Assembly: GCA_045588485.1 (NCBI GenBank)
Contig: JAZNEI010000028.1
Location: forward strand, 1-64,000
Source of the DNA: HGM04593 sp045588485
GTDB taxonomy: Bacteria > Bacteroidota > Bacteroidia > Bacteroidales > Bacteroidaceae
Length of the DNA stretch: 64,000 nucleotides
Direction: 5' to 3'
The translations under genes were made by a program, and so were the position numbers. Below, one piece after another: positions 43,766 to 52,875 of the stretch (position 1 is its first letter; each line of letters opens with the position of its first letter). The notes beneath the pieces were generated by a model. That model was given only the letters and a program-made list of their open reading frames with translations. It had not been told where the DNA came from and did not search any database.

Positions 43766-44344
43766 ATGAAACTTAATTGGAAGCCCGGAACAATGATATA
43801 TCCGTTGCCTGCCGTATTGGTAAGTTGTGGCGATTCTCCCGAAAACTACAATATGCTCACCGTATCGTGGGTCGGCACTGTATGTACCAACCCGGCAATG
43901 TGCTATATATCTGTTCGCCCCGAACGACACTCGTACCCTATAATAAAAGAGAAAGGTGAATTTGTCATAAACCTGACAACAGCGGCAATGGCACGCGCTA
44001 CCGATTGGTGCGGTGTACGCTCGGGTAAGGATTACGACAAGAGAAAGGAGACCGGGCTAACATACGGTCCATCAAAAGAGATTAAAGCACCTATAATAGT
44101 AGAATCACCACTGAGCATCGAGTGCCGTGTAAAACAGGTTATTCCGCTTGGGTCGCACGACATGTTCCTCGCCGAAGTTGTGAATGTACAGGCCGACGAC
44201 AGCCTGCTGAACCCCGAAACAGGCGAATGGGATCTTTCGGCAGCCGACCCATTGGTATATACCCATGGGAAATATTTCCATCTTGGCGAGTTTATAGGAA
44301 AGTTCGGTTGGAGCGTAAAAAAAGAGACAACAAAAAAGAAGTAA
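43766..44344 (+). CDS. Flavin reductase-like (FMN-binding split-barrel) protein
   Basis: 192 aa. Pattern of the flavoprotein/flavin reductase family: PLPAVLVSCGD near the start, NMLTVSWVGTVCTNPAMCYISVR-type core (parts MLTVSWVGT and YISVRPERHS), and the FMN-binding EFVINLTTAAMARATDWCGV. It probably binds FMN and transfers electrons from NAD(P)H; the partner is unknown. Third gene of the pyrB operon, 11 bp after pyrI; a role in pyrimidine synthesis is not implied. Confidence 0.9.
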   Translation: MKLNWKPGTMIYPLPAVLVSCGDSPENYNMLTVSWVGTVCTNPAMCYISVRPERHSYPIIKEKGEFVINLTTAAMARATDWCGVRSGKDYDKRKETGLTYGPSKEIKAPIIVESPLSIECRVKQVIPLGSHDMFLAEVVNVQADDSLLNPETGEWDLSAADPLVYTHGKYFHLGEFIGKFGWSVKKETTKKK

Positions 44345-44347
44345 AAT

Positions 44348-45055
44348 ATGCGTTTGCGTCATACCGTAGTAACCATAATAGCTGCTCTTCTCCTGCCACT
44401 GTTCGTTCAAGCACAGGAAAAGGATACAAAGTTACACCTCAATTTCGGACTTAAGGTGGGATTTCATGCTGCCACATATAATACCACAACTTTCGAGATT
44501 GATGGTTACGAGTACGACGACCGGGTAATACAGAGTAATAAGATAGGTTACTCTATAAGCCCCTTCATACGTCTCTCAAAAAACAGATACTATATACAGA
44601 CCGAGGCCACACTCAGCCTATCGCGTCACAATTTCGAATTTAATGAGGTTGCAGGCAAAAACAACGAGTCATTAGAAGGAGGTGGCAAGCCACAGTATGA
44701 TCTGACTACTTATTGTATGCAGGTTCCCTTTCTGTTTGGCTATAAGTTTGTAGACAGCGGCCCATACGGAATGAGTTTCTTCACAGGCCCCAAAGCAAAA
44801 TTCGTATTCACCGGACACGACAAGCAACGATTCAAACATTTTGAATACAGCGACCTCGAAGAGTCTCTACGTGATGTTGTCTACTATTGGGAGCTTGGCT
44901 TTGGAGTAAAAATATCCAATGTCTGCTTCGATTTTGTATATGATGTAGGTCTCAACAGCAACACCTATGGTATTGTATCAAGGAAGAGTGGCGAGGAGTT
45001 CTACTCAAAGCGCAGCGACAACCTGCTCAGTTTCTCGCTTGGAATTATCTTCTAA
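44348..45055 (+). CDS. Outer-membrane beta-barrel protein (PorT-like)
   Basis: 235 aa with a signal peptide (VVTIIAALLLPLFVQAQ). The rest is barrel-like: FGLKVGFHAATYN, SPFIRLSKNRYYIQTEA, and the end LLSFSLGIIF. Length and layout fit the PorT/outer-membrane-beta-barrel-2 family of Bacteroidetes. It starts 3 bp after the flavin reductase gene, so it belongs to the same transcript. Confidence 0.85.
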   Translation: MRLRHTVVTIIAALLLPLFVQAQEKDTKLHLNFGLKVGFHAATYNTTTFEIDGYEYDDRVIQSNKIGYSISPFIRLSKNRYYIQTEATLSLSRHNFEFNEVAGKNNESLEGGGKPQYDLTTYCMQVPFLFGYKFVDSGPYGMSFFTGPKAKFVFTGHDKQRFKHFEYSDLEESLRDVVYYWELGFGVKISNVCFDFVYDVGLNSNTYGIVSRKSGEEFYSKRSDNLLSFSLGIIF

Positions 45056-45092
45056 AAAAGACAATACAAAATTATCACTAAGCATAGCATAT

Positions 45093-45138
45093 AAAAATAT
45101 CGGCACAACCCTCGAAAGGATGTTGTGCCGATATTTTT
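45093..45138. terminator. Bidirectional terminator
   Basis: A perfect 17-bp stem, AAAAATATCGGCACAAC (45093-45109) with its complement at 45122-45138, serves the plus-strand pyrB operon and the minus-strand glyA. Confidence 0.9.
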
Positions 45139-45158
45139 ATATATTCTCTTATATATTA

Positions 45159-46439
45159 TCAATATGCAAAGAGAGGATACTCGGCCATAGTCTCATTAAC
45201 CTGACGACGAACAGCTGCTATTACTTTCTCATCCTCGGGAGCATTAAGAACAGTCTCAATCATCTCTGCTACGAAGGGCATAAGAGTCTCCTTAACACCA
45301 CGTGTTGTGATTGCCGGTGTACCAAGACGGATACCCGATGTTTGGAATGCACTACGTGAGTCGAAAGGAACCATATTTTTGTTGGCTGTAATGTCGGCAG
45401 CAACAAGGGCCTTCTCGGCTACCTTACCTGTGAGGTCGGGATACTTGCTGCGAAGGTCTACAAGCATTGAGTGGTTATCTGTTCCACCCGATACAATACC
45501 AAAGCCACGGCTCATAAGCTCGTTTGCAAGTGTAGCTGCATTCAGCTTAACCTGTGCCTGATACTCCTTGAACTCGGGCTGAAGAGCCTCGCCAAAAGCA
45601 ACGGCCTTAGCAGCAATAACATGCTCAAGAGGTCCACCCTGAATACCGGGGAACACAGCACTGTCAAGAAGTGCCGACATCATCTTAATCTCGCCCTTGG
45701 GAGTTGTCTTACCCCAGGGATTGGGAAAATCCTTACCCAAAAGAATGATACCGCCACGAGGACCACGAAGAGTCTTATGTGTGGTAGATGTCACAATGTG
45801 AGCATATTTCAAAGGATTGTCAAGCAGGCCTGCAGCGATAAGACCTGCAGGGTGAGCCATATCGACCATAAGCAATGCACCCACGCTGTCGGCAATCTCG
45901 CGCATACGCTTGTAATCCCACTCACGCGAATAAGCCGAACCGCCACCAATGATAAGTTTAGGTTGCTCGCGGTGAGCAATCTCCTCCATCTGATCGTAGT
46001 CTACACGGCCTGTCTCCGGATTAAGGTTATACTCTACGGGAGTATATATAAGACCCGATGTATTTACAGCCGAACCGTGCGAGAGGTGACCACCGTGTGC
46101 AAGGTTAAGACCCATGAATTTATCACCGGGGTTAAGCACTGCAAGGAAAACGGCTGCATTTGCCTGCGCACCCGAGTGGGGCTGAACATTCACCCATTCT
46201 GCTCCATAAAGTTCTTTAAGACGTGTACGTGCAAGATCTTCCACAACATCTACAACCTCACAGCCACCATAGTAGCGCTTGCCGGGATAACCCTCGGCAT
46301 ATTTATTTGTGAGGATAGAGCCCATAGCCTGCATTACCTCGTTACTAACGAAATTCTCCGACGCGATAAGTTCGATACCCTTAAGCTGTCGGCGCTGTTC
46401 CATCTCAATCAACTGAAAAACAGTGTTGTCTCTTTTCAT
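45159..46439 (-). CDS. glyA: Serine hydroxymethyltransferase
   Basis: 426 aa, full length. It interconverts serine and glycine with tetrahydrofolate, using PLP. The Schiff-base Lys lies in VTSTTHKTLRGPRGG; LIASENFVS near the start and HGSAVNTSG are conserved. Cytoplasmic. Single gene with a clear promoter; no riboswitch is recognised in the 60-nt leader. Confidence 0.97.
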   Translation of the reverse strand: MKRDNTVFQLIEMEQRRQLKGIELIASENFVSNEVMQAMGSILTNKYAEGYPGKRYYGGCEVVDVVEDLARTRLKELYGAEWVNVQPHSGAQANAAVFLAVLNPGDKFMGLNLAHGGHLSHGSAVNTSGLIYTPVEYNLNPETGRVDYDQMEEIAHREQPKLIIGGGSAYSREWDYKRMREIADSVGALLMVDMAHPAGLIAAGLLDNPLKYAHIVTSTTHKTLRGPRGGIILLGKDFPNPWGKTTPKGEIKMMSALLDSAVFPGIQGGPLEHVIAAKAVAFGEALQPEFKEYQAQVKLNAATLANELMSRGFGIVSGGTDNHSMLVDLRSKYPDLTGKVAEKALVAADITANKNMVPFDSRSAFQTSGIRLGTPAITTRGVKETLMPFVAEMIETVLNAPEDEKVIAAVRRQVNETMAEYPLFAY

Positions 46440-46498
46440 AGTATTATTTAAATGTTTACTTTTTTACACCAAAAAATAGCCTTTTTGCTAAAGAATTG

Positions 46499-46530
46499 CA
46501 AAGATACTGCTTTTTGTCTAAAAAATGGCA
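46499..46530 (-). promoter_or_regulatory. Promoter of glyA
   Basis: Minus strand: a CTTG-like -33 (about 46532-46529), about 22 bp, then a perfect -7 TATCTTTG (46506-46499). Confidence 0.6.
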
Positions 46531-46612
46531 AGTTAAGGCATAAAAGGAGAAGAAAATTTAATTTCTCCCCCTTTTACGCCTAAAAAAGAGCATTTAACTA
46601 CTTAATTATATC

Positions 46613-49450
46613 TTATTTTCCCTCACCAAGATAAAAACGGTATATTGCCGACAGCATTATATAACTATGGAAAGTCTCTATTCGTCCGAAGCTCCTTGAG
46701 GCAGCTGTTGAATAGCTCCACTCCGAAGTTCTTTCGTGCAGAATATCTACCGCTTCTAATTGCAAAGTAAGCGCCTTACTCTTGAGCAGCGATTGCGATA
46801 TTGTCGCATTCCACAGCCACTGTCCGTGATTAAGAATATCAGAGTCGTAACCCGAACGGTCGAAGAGTCCGAAGCTGGTATTTATTCTCAATCCGAAAGG
46901 CAAATCAACCTGCGGTTGAAAGTTAAATTCGAAGACACTACCCGACTGGTTATATTGTTTGTTGTGTTTATATCGTGTAATCTCCTTGCTGTATGACGAA
47001 CTGAGACTTACACTCCATATATCTTTTCTCCACTTAAGCGTCATTCGCGCCGTAGGAGTATAGTTGTTAACCACCGAGAGTCCAAGCTCATCACCCATAG
47101 AACCAACGAAACTCTTACGGTGCGAATGATTTATATGCGCCGAAAGTCTTAGACTCCAATGACGTGCTGTATCCAACGGTTGTTCGGTTGACATAAACAT
47201 AAAAGTCTGGTAATTACCATTTACATTCTTTGTCGTCAGTATCTGCTTACCTGTTGTCTCATCGGTCTGCGATATTGATGTTGCCGCATTTTGGCTCCAA
47301 GCGATATATCCAAACATACTATAGTTATCACCGCGTTTTTCGTTGAACCAGTTACCGTGCATATTTATTGAGTTATTCCACTCGGTCTTGAGATTGGGAT
47401 TGTTAACCGACACAACCATCTCGTTCGATGTATCGGTGAGTGGCAGGAGACTCACAAGTGATGGTCGGCTTGTAGAGCCATAATAGTTGATGTTAAGTTC
47501 ACCGTTTTTCACTGGTCTTAGAATAACATCATAATTTACGTTCCAGTCGATGAACTTGCGTCCCGGTGCATAATGATTGTTATCGCGACTATAGTAAAGA
47601 TGCTCATTCTTGTGTGCAGCGGTAACATTAAAATGTGTCTCTAATTTTTCCCATCGTCCCGACACTCCCATATTCAAAGAGTGTTTATTACTGTACTCTG
47701 ACGAATTATATGAGTTTGCAATATCAATTACAGCACGCAGGGAATCGGCAGTGGATGGATGTGTGCCCGGTGGTAACAGCGGCGTATTATATCCATCATA
47801 TCGGTTAAGGTCGTACAAACTATTCACACCGTTTCTGTTGTTATGAGCATACGAGTATCTCAGATGATACTGAATTTCATCGGTTATTTTTCCCGAGAAA
47901 TTTGCCGAGGCATCATAGTTACTGTTGTCATTGGGTGAGAGTGTGTATCTTCGCATAAGATACTCGGTTTTTGGAGCATCGGGACTAAAATAGCGATAAT
48001 GCGAAAGATGGTCGCCACTACTCCTGTCCGAATTAACCGAATAGGAGGCATTCAACGATAGAGAATTTCCCGAACTGCCAAAGCGGTGTGTATAATCGGC
48101 ATTTACACGTGCATTTATTGAGCGCGAGCTGCTACCGCCAATATCCAATGTCGAGTTTATTCCCTGATCGCGCAATGCATTGTCGATATTCTCGCCTATC
48201 AGCCCCAAATAAGCATCCTGCATACTCTGTGCACTCTTATATATCGAACTTTTCGAGTTATTACTATTGTTACTATCGTTATAACCATAATTGAAACCAA
48301 CATTCACTCGGTTAAGAGTATCGATGTTCCACGTAAGGGAGCCGTATGCATAAATGTCTCGGTCGCGACCGTTGTTGTTACTGTTGCTATATCCAAAGTG
48401 AGAACCCTGTGACAGATATGTTTCGGTTTCATTTATTGTATTTCTGTTACTGTTGTCGTGTGATACCGTAACATTGAAATTGCCTCTTATATAACCACCC
48501 TCGTTATTTTTTAGTCCATTATCCCACGAGAGCACCGTTCCCGCCTTACGATAGGTGTAAAAACCGTTTCCACCACCCCAATGGTACCAATTACCATTTT
48601 CATCGACTTGTTCGTCCTGACTGATATTGTTTACCTGTGCAAATACCGCTGCCCGGTACTTATCGCTAAAGTTAGAAGCATAGACCTTACCCATATAACG
48701 TTCCTTTGTACCGCCACCCATATTGGCATTGACACTCCACGAACTCATATACTCCTTTTTTATTTTAAGGTCAATAACGGTTGCTTTATTTGTATCGTGT
48801 TTACCGGCAAAGTCACTATCCTCGTTGCTCTTTTTATAAATCTGCACATTATCCACCGCCTCTGTTGTCATATTCGACATTGCTGTTTTCATATCTCCAA
48901 AGAAAGGCTTACCGTTTACCAAAATATTATCAACCTTTTTCCCTTGAAATGTCAGATTACCGTCACTGTCCATCGAAAGACCGGGTAACTGCTTTATCAG
49001 CACCGCTACTGTAGCCCCTTCGGGAACTCGATAGGCACTGCTGTTATACACGAATGTGTCGGCCTTTATAGTAAGTTCATTGGCAAGACCCGTAACAAGT
49101 GCCTCACTAAGCATTTTACTGTCAGGAGAGAGCTGAAGCTTGCCCATACGCAGTTTAGGATTTTTCTTTGTCAGTTTGAAACCCTTCTCAAGAGTCACAT
49201 AACCTAAGAATGATACAGTGAGACGATAGTCGCCCTCATTGTTCAGTTTAACAGTGAAACTGCCATCGTTCTCCGATACAGCCGTAGCAACCTGAACTGT
49301 ATCTTTTACAAAAACACGCAACTGTGCAAATGGTAATACCTCTTTATTATTTTCAGCATCGACAATCTTACCCGAAATTGCATAATTCTGTGCCGCAAGC
49401 GTAACACCGACAAACATCAAAATGCTATAAATACAAAAGCGTCTCATCAT
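46613..49450 (-). CDS. TonB-dependent outer-membrane beta-barrel protein
   Basis: 945 aa. A signal peptide (IYSILMFVGVTLAAQ) is followed by a carboxypeptidase-regulatory-like domain (about 22-105, ISGKIVDAENNKEVLPFAQL), a plug domain (about 125-230, VPEGATVAVLIKQLPGLSM) and a long barrel of the OMP-beta-barrel-3 type. No SusD partner lies nearby and it is not SusC-like in its plug, so I do not call it a glycan importer. The substrate is unknown. A -7 TACATTTG lies at 49517-49524. The ECF sigma operon upstream may be related, but is separated by 159 bp. Confidence 0.9.
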   Translation of the reverse strand: MMRRFCIYSILMFVGVTLAAQNYAISGKIVDAENNKEVLPFAQLRVFVKDTVQVATAVSENDGSFTVKLNNEGDYRLTVSFLGYVTLEKGFKLTKKNPKLRMGKLQLSPDSKMLSEALVTGLANELTIKADTFVYNSSAYRVPEGATVAVLIKQLPGLSMDSDGNLTFQGKKVDNILVNGKPFFGDMKTAMSNMTTEAVDNVQIYKKSNEDSDFAGKHDTNKATVIDLKIKKEYMSSWSVNANMGGGTKERYMGKVYASNFSDKYRAAVFAQVNNISQDEQVDENGNWYHWGGGNGFYTYRKAGTVLSWDNGLKNNEGGYIRGNFNVTVSHDNSNRNTINETETYLSQGSHFGYSNSNNNGRDRDIYAYGSLTWNIDTLNRVNVGFNYGYNDSNNSNNSKSSIYKSAQSMQDAYLGLIGENIDNALRDQGINSTLDIGGSSSRSINARVNADYTHRFGSSGNSLSLNASYSVNSDRSSGDHLSHYRYFSPDAPKTEYLMRRYTLSPNDNSNYDASANFSGKITDEIQYHLRYSYAHNNRNGVNSLYDLNRYDGYNTPLLPPGTHPSTADSLRAVIDIANSYNSSEYSNKHSLNMGVSGRWEKLETHFNVTAAHKNEHLYYSRDNNHYAPGRKFIDWNVNYDVILRPVKNGELNINYYGSTSRPSLVSLLPLTDTSNEMVVSVNNPNLKTEWNNSINMHGNWFNEKRGDNYSMFGYIAWSQNAATSISQTDETTGKQILTTKNVNGNYQTFMFMSTEQPLDTARHWSLRLSAHINHSHRKSFVGSMGDELGLSVVNNYTPTARMTLKWRKDIWSVSLSSSYSKEITRYKHNKQYNQSGSVFEFNFQPQVDLPFGLRINTSFGLFDRSGYDSDILNHGQWLWNATISQSLLKSKALTLQLEAVDILHERTSEWSYSTAASRSFGRIETFHSYIMLSAIYRFYLGEGK

Positions 49451-49516
49451 ATACAGGAATTTCCCTCTTCAAGAGAGTTTAATTTATGTTTTAAATTGTT
49501 TTTATATAAGAACGAC

Positions 49517-49524
49517 CAAATGTA
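49517..49524 (-). promoter_or_regulatory. -7 element upstream of the outer-membrane protein gene
   Basis: Minus strand TACATTTG matches TAnnTTTG; no TTTG is seen at the right distance, so recognition may need another factor. Confidence 0.4.
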
Positions 49525-49609
49525 GTAAATGTAATTCAAAATCCTTTACATTAACGGGAAAATATATACTATATTATTTCTAGAAGCAGTTTCCCCCTTC
49601 GTAAAGTCT

Positions 49610-50302
49610 TTACCATTCTACAAAACGAGCAGGAAATACTTCAATTTGCGTGCATCCTTTTGGAGCAAATTTACCTATATCCATTATAAAAGGCTTAAAT
49701 TCGTTAAATACGCCGAAATTATCGAAAAGATACTCAAGACTTCCACTCGACAGTCCTAAAACACTCTTGCCTGCAAAATCAAAATCAAAACAACTTTCAG
49801 GCAGTGTATAACCGTGTGCCGGAGTAATCGTATAATCAATATATATGCCATTGTCCAAAGCCCCCGAATCATCTGCCATTTGTACGTCGGTAACATTTGA
49901 GCCTATGACTACCTCTTCTGAGGCAACAACAGTTGAAGCTGCATCTCCTTGTGAATCGATAAACATTAAAGGTGTAGCTATAAACAGCGCAAACAAAATA
50001 ACCGCAGCCACAGAAATATATGCATGCAAATTATGCATCTTACGCAACCTGCCGGTAGTACGAATTGTGCGATGTTTACGCATCCAACGTGCAAAATTGC
50101 TCCAATCGGTGTTGACATCGGGAAGCGGAGCATTATCTATAGCCCCTACTGTCTCAATATCACTCAGCAGCGAGTAAAGTTCTTTTGTCTCTTCACCTTC
50201 CATAACCGCTTCGAGTTCTGCATTGTCGAATAGTTCGGGCATCTCTACTGCCTGCAACAAACGTTCTATATTGCTATTTTTTTCCATCTTTTCCATAATC
50301 AT
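49610..50302 (-). CDS. Membrane protein, possible anti-sigma factor
   Basis: 230 aa. A cytoplasmic N-terminal part of about 100 residues (ERLLQAVEMPELFDNAELEA) is followed by one membrane segment (about 103-122, YISVAAVILFALFIATPLMF) and a periplasmic part of about 105 residues. Its start overlaps the ECF sigma gene stop (ATGA), and the one-pass layout with a soluble head is that of anti-sigma factors, though no known anti-sigma motif is seen. The call therefore rests on context. Confidence 0.65.
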   Translation of the reverse strand: MIMEKMEKNSNIERLLQAVEMPELFDNAELEAVMEGEETKELYSLLSDIETVGAIDNAPLPDVNTDWSNFARWMRKHRTIRTTGRLRKMHNLHAYISVAAVILFALFIATPLMFIDSQGDAASTVVASEEVVIGSNVTDVQMADDSGALDNGIYIDYTITPAHGYTLPESCFDFDFAGKSVLGLSSGSLEYLFDNFGVFNEFKPFIMDIGKFAPKGCTQIEVFPARFVEW

Positions 50303-50778
50303 CTAATTTCACAATCCGAGATATATTCCTTGAGAGTACACATCAACGAAGCAAAATGCCGCCTCACCGTAGCATAGCTGCACCCAAGCATTACGGCAAC
50401 CTCTTTAAGAGTTCTTTTCTCATATATTACAAGATGTATCAAACGTCGTTCCTCTTTTTCAAGGGTTGCTATATAAAGACGCAGCAACTCGATACGTTTC
50501 TCGTGACAGGGGTCGGCACTCTCATCTATTCCACTATCCGATGCAGTTCTTCTCTTAAACCTCTCACGCACCTCTAAATGTCTTATATGGCTGACACAGG
50601 CATTGCGCAACATCGACTTTGACAGCGCCGACGGGTCGTCGACACTATCCCACACCTGCCATAATCTCTTGAATGTATCTGCTACCACATCTCGACTATC
50701 CTCTTCGTTGTGCAGCATTCCAATTGCTATACGGTATAATATTATATAGTTTGTTTTATAAAACTCCTCGAAACTCAT
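50299..50778 (-). CDS. ECF-type RNA polymerase sigma factor
   Basis: 159 aa from the ATG at 50778 (MSFEEFYKTNYIILYR). Region 2 is seen in LHNEEDSRDVVADTFKRLWQ and region 4 in LKEVAVMLGCSYATVRRHFA. The longer open frame upstream adds 26 unlikely residues. It is the first gene of a pair with the membrane protein, with a 4-bp overlap. It likely directs an envelope-related gene set. Confidence 0.9.
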   Translation of the reverse strand: MSFEEFYKTNYIILYRIAIGMLHNEEDSRDVVADTFKRLWQVWDSVDDPSALSKSMLRNACVSHIRHLEVRERFKRRTASDSGIDESADPCHEKRIELLRLYIATLEKEERRLIHLVIYEKRTLKEVAVMLGCSYATVRRHFASLMCTLKEYISDCEIR

Positions 50779-50861
50779 TATTCTGCTTCTACAAATGCTC
50801 CTTAATTTTGACGTGTTACATCTATAAGACGCAAAAAGTGGCAAAAGTGAACACAAAAAAA

Positions 50862-50897
50862 CAAAAAATCTTCAGAATTTTTTCTGAAGATTTTTTG
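50862..50897 (-). terminator. Terminator of acyl-CoA-synthetase-like gene 1
   Basis: A perfect 15-bp stem (CAAAAAATCTTCAGA and complement) with a T-rich loop, then TTTTTTTGTG on the minus strand. Confidence 0.8.
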
Positions 50898-50939
50898 TTT
50901 TTGCCTAAAATGACAATAATTAGCTGCTTTTACGAGTAT

Positions 50940-52613
50940 TTATGAATACATAAAGCGACGAATACTCTGCTTGGGAGTCTTCTCAAAAGGCTCAATGCGA
51001 ATCTCGGTTGTAGCAATCTGACTATATGCAGGAAGCTCCTTGTTAAGTGCCTGAATATTCTCGCTGATGGCCTTGTTTACAGCAGCCTCGTCAAGTTCGT
51101 CCTTCTTACCGGCCTCGTAGTCGGCAACAACAAGAGCAACAAGAGCATTCTTACGGCCTACGACCAACGACTCGGTAATATAAGGAAGATTGTTTATCTT
51201 ATCTTCAATCTCCTCGGGGTAGATATTCTGTCCGCTTGCCGAGAGAATCATATTCTTGCAACGTCCCTTGATAAAGATATTGCCTTTTTTGTCGATGATA
51301 CCCATATCTCCGGTCTTCAACCAACCGTCTTTTGTAAATGAAGCCTTTGTTGCCTCCTCGTTTCGGTAGTAACCAATCATCACAGCGTCACCCTTACACT
51401 GAATCTCACCAAGAATACGACGGGGGTCCTTTGAGTCGATACGAACCTCAAGAGGCTCGGCACGACGACCGCATGAGTTCTTGACAAATGTCGAACGGTC
51501 GCTATACGAAATAAGAGGACCACATTCGGTCATTCCATAACCTACACAATAGGGGAAATCCATCTTTTTCATAAGGTCCTCGACCTCCTTGTTAAGCGCA
51601 GCACCACCGATGATGACACCGGTTGTCAGTCCGCCACCAAACGCCGCAACAAGTTTCTTGCGTATTGCACCAAGGATAATCTTGTTTATTCCGGGGATAG
51701 CCATAAGTACACGCATATGAGGCTTACGCAATGTAGGGAATACCTTAGACTTGAAGATTTTCTCAACCACAAGAGGCACAGTAAGGAACATAAAGGGCTT
51801 AACGGCTGCCAATCCGGCCAACAGACGTGCAGGCACAGGCTTACCATTAAGGATTGTTATGTGACAGCCACCCGAGAGGGGGAACAAAAAGTCAAATGTC
51901 TGACCAAACATGTGCGCCATAGGAAGCACCGAGAAGATAGTGTTACCCTCGCACATTGGAATCTCACGACGTGCAAACTCAAGATTAGCCGACAAGCTGC
52001 GTGCAGGAAGCACAACACCCTTAGAGGTAGCACTTGTTGTACCTGATGTAAAGCTGATAACTGCAACCGCCTCCATATCTGTTTTGCAGTAGTCTATCAT
52101 TTCAGGTTTCACACCCTCGGGGAAACGTGCCGCAAATGTTGCATTGAGTGCATTTGCAGCCTCTTCACACTTTTTGCACTCGGTATTAAATAGAGAGATG
52201 TCTTTTACATTTATAGTGCATGTAAAGTTTTCTATTGCATTCATCTCATCGAGCAGAACCTTATTGGCTTTAAGCATATCGAATGCTACATTGTCGCAAA
52301 TCATCATACGACACTCCGAGAAGCGGCTTAGTTCAACGACTGCACTTGCAAGGAAGTCGGGCAAGAAAGGAACCACAACTGCATCGTAAGATACTACTGC
52401 CAAATAGGCAATACCCCACTCGGCCGAATTACGAGCATACAAGGCTATCTTATCGCCTTTCTTCAATCCACAAGCATCGAACAACAAGTGGTACTTTTCG
52501 ATTCCTTCGGCAACCTGAGCGTATGTATATGTCTCACCACCAAAGTTACTGAATGCGGGTTTAGTCCAATGCTGCTTAATGGCATTATTCAAATAGGTTA
52601 AATAGTGCTGCAT
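50940..52613 (-). CDS. Acyl-CoA-synthetase-like AMP-forming ligase, copy 1
   Basis: 557 aa, ANL superfamily. The AMP-binding loop is FTSGTTSATSKGVVLPA, one residue longer than in the two paralogues. Other motifs: YGMTECGPLISY, WLKTGDMGIIDKKGNIFIKG (hinge part) and the C-terminal lysine region EPFEKTPKQSIRRFMYS. It activates a carboxylic acid with ATP, probably a long-chain fatty acid, to an adenylate and then a thioester. Two close paralogues lie directly upstream. It has its own terminator and is separated from copy 2 by another terminator. Confidence 0.9.
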   Translation of the reverse strand: MQHYLTYLNNAIKQHWTKPAFSNFGGETYTYAQVAEGIEKYHLLFDACGLKKGDKIALYARNSAEWGIAYLAVVSYDAVVVPFLPDFLASAVVELSRFSECRMMICDNVAFDMLKANKVLLDEMNAIENFTCTINVKDISLFNTECKKCEEAANALNATFAARFPEGVKPEMIDYCKTDMEAVAVISFTSGTTSATSKGVVLPARSLSANLEFARREIPMCEGNTIFSVLPMAHMFGQTFDFLFPLSGGCHITILNGKPVPARLLAGLAAVKPFMFLTVPLVVEKIFKSKVFPTLRKPHMRVLMAIPGINKIILGAIRKKLVAAFGGGLTTGVIIGGAALNKEVEDLMKKMDFPYCVGYGMTECGPLISYSDRSTFVKNSCGRRAEPLEVRIDSKDPRRILGEIQCKGDAVMIGYYRNEEATKASFTKDGWLKTGDMGIIDKKGNIFIKGRCKNMILSASGQNIYPEEIEDKINNLPYITESLVVGRKNALVALVVADYEAGKKDELDEAAVNKAISENIQALNKELPAYSQIATTEIRIEPFEKTPKQSIRRFMYS

Positions 52614-52806
52614 AATATTGATATTTTAATAATATATAAATTCAATCTTTATATTCTTTCCATAATCGACTACAAATATCTTTAAATATTTTGTTTTAAA
52701 GAATATTTCGGCATAAAATTAACATTTCAGACGTACCCTTTTGAACAAACCAAGGTTTTTTTATCACCAGAATTAACATCCATTATGAAAATTTACTTAA
52801 AAAAGT

Positions 52807-52844
52807 GATTTCCCCAACAATACAAAAATATTGTTGGGGAAATC
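52807..52844 (-). terminator. Terminator of acyl-CoA-synthetase-like gene 2
   Basis: A perfect 16-bp stem (GATTTCCCCAACAATA and complement), loop of six bases, followed on the minus strand by CACTTTTTTAAG. Confidence 0.85.
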
Positions 52845-52875
52845 GGGGTCTAACAATCTACAATCAATAAAACTA

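Noticed and set aside
46440..46612. Riboswitch upstream of glyA
   Set aside because: The leader after the predicted start is short and shows no conserved structure; the hairpin near 46537-46580 lies before the promoter and more likely ends the upstream gene.
46613..49450. SusC-type glycan importer
   Set aside because: No SusD-like gene is adjacent and the sequence fits the OMP-beta-barrel-3 type with a regulatory-like N-terminus.
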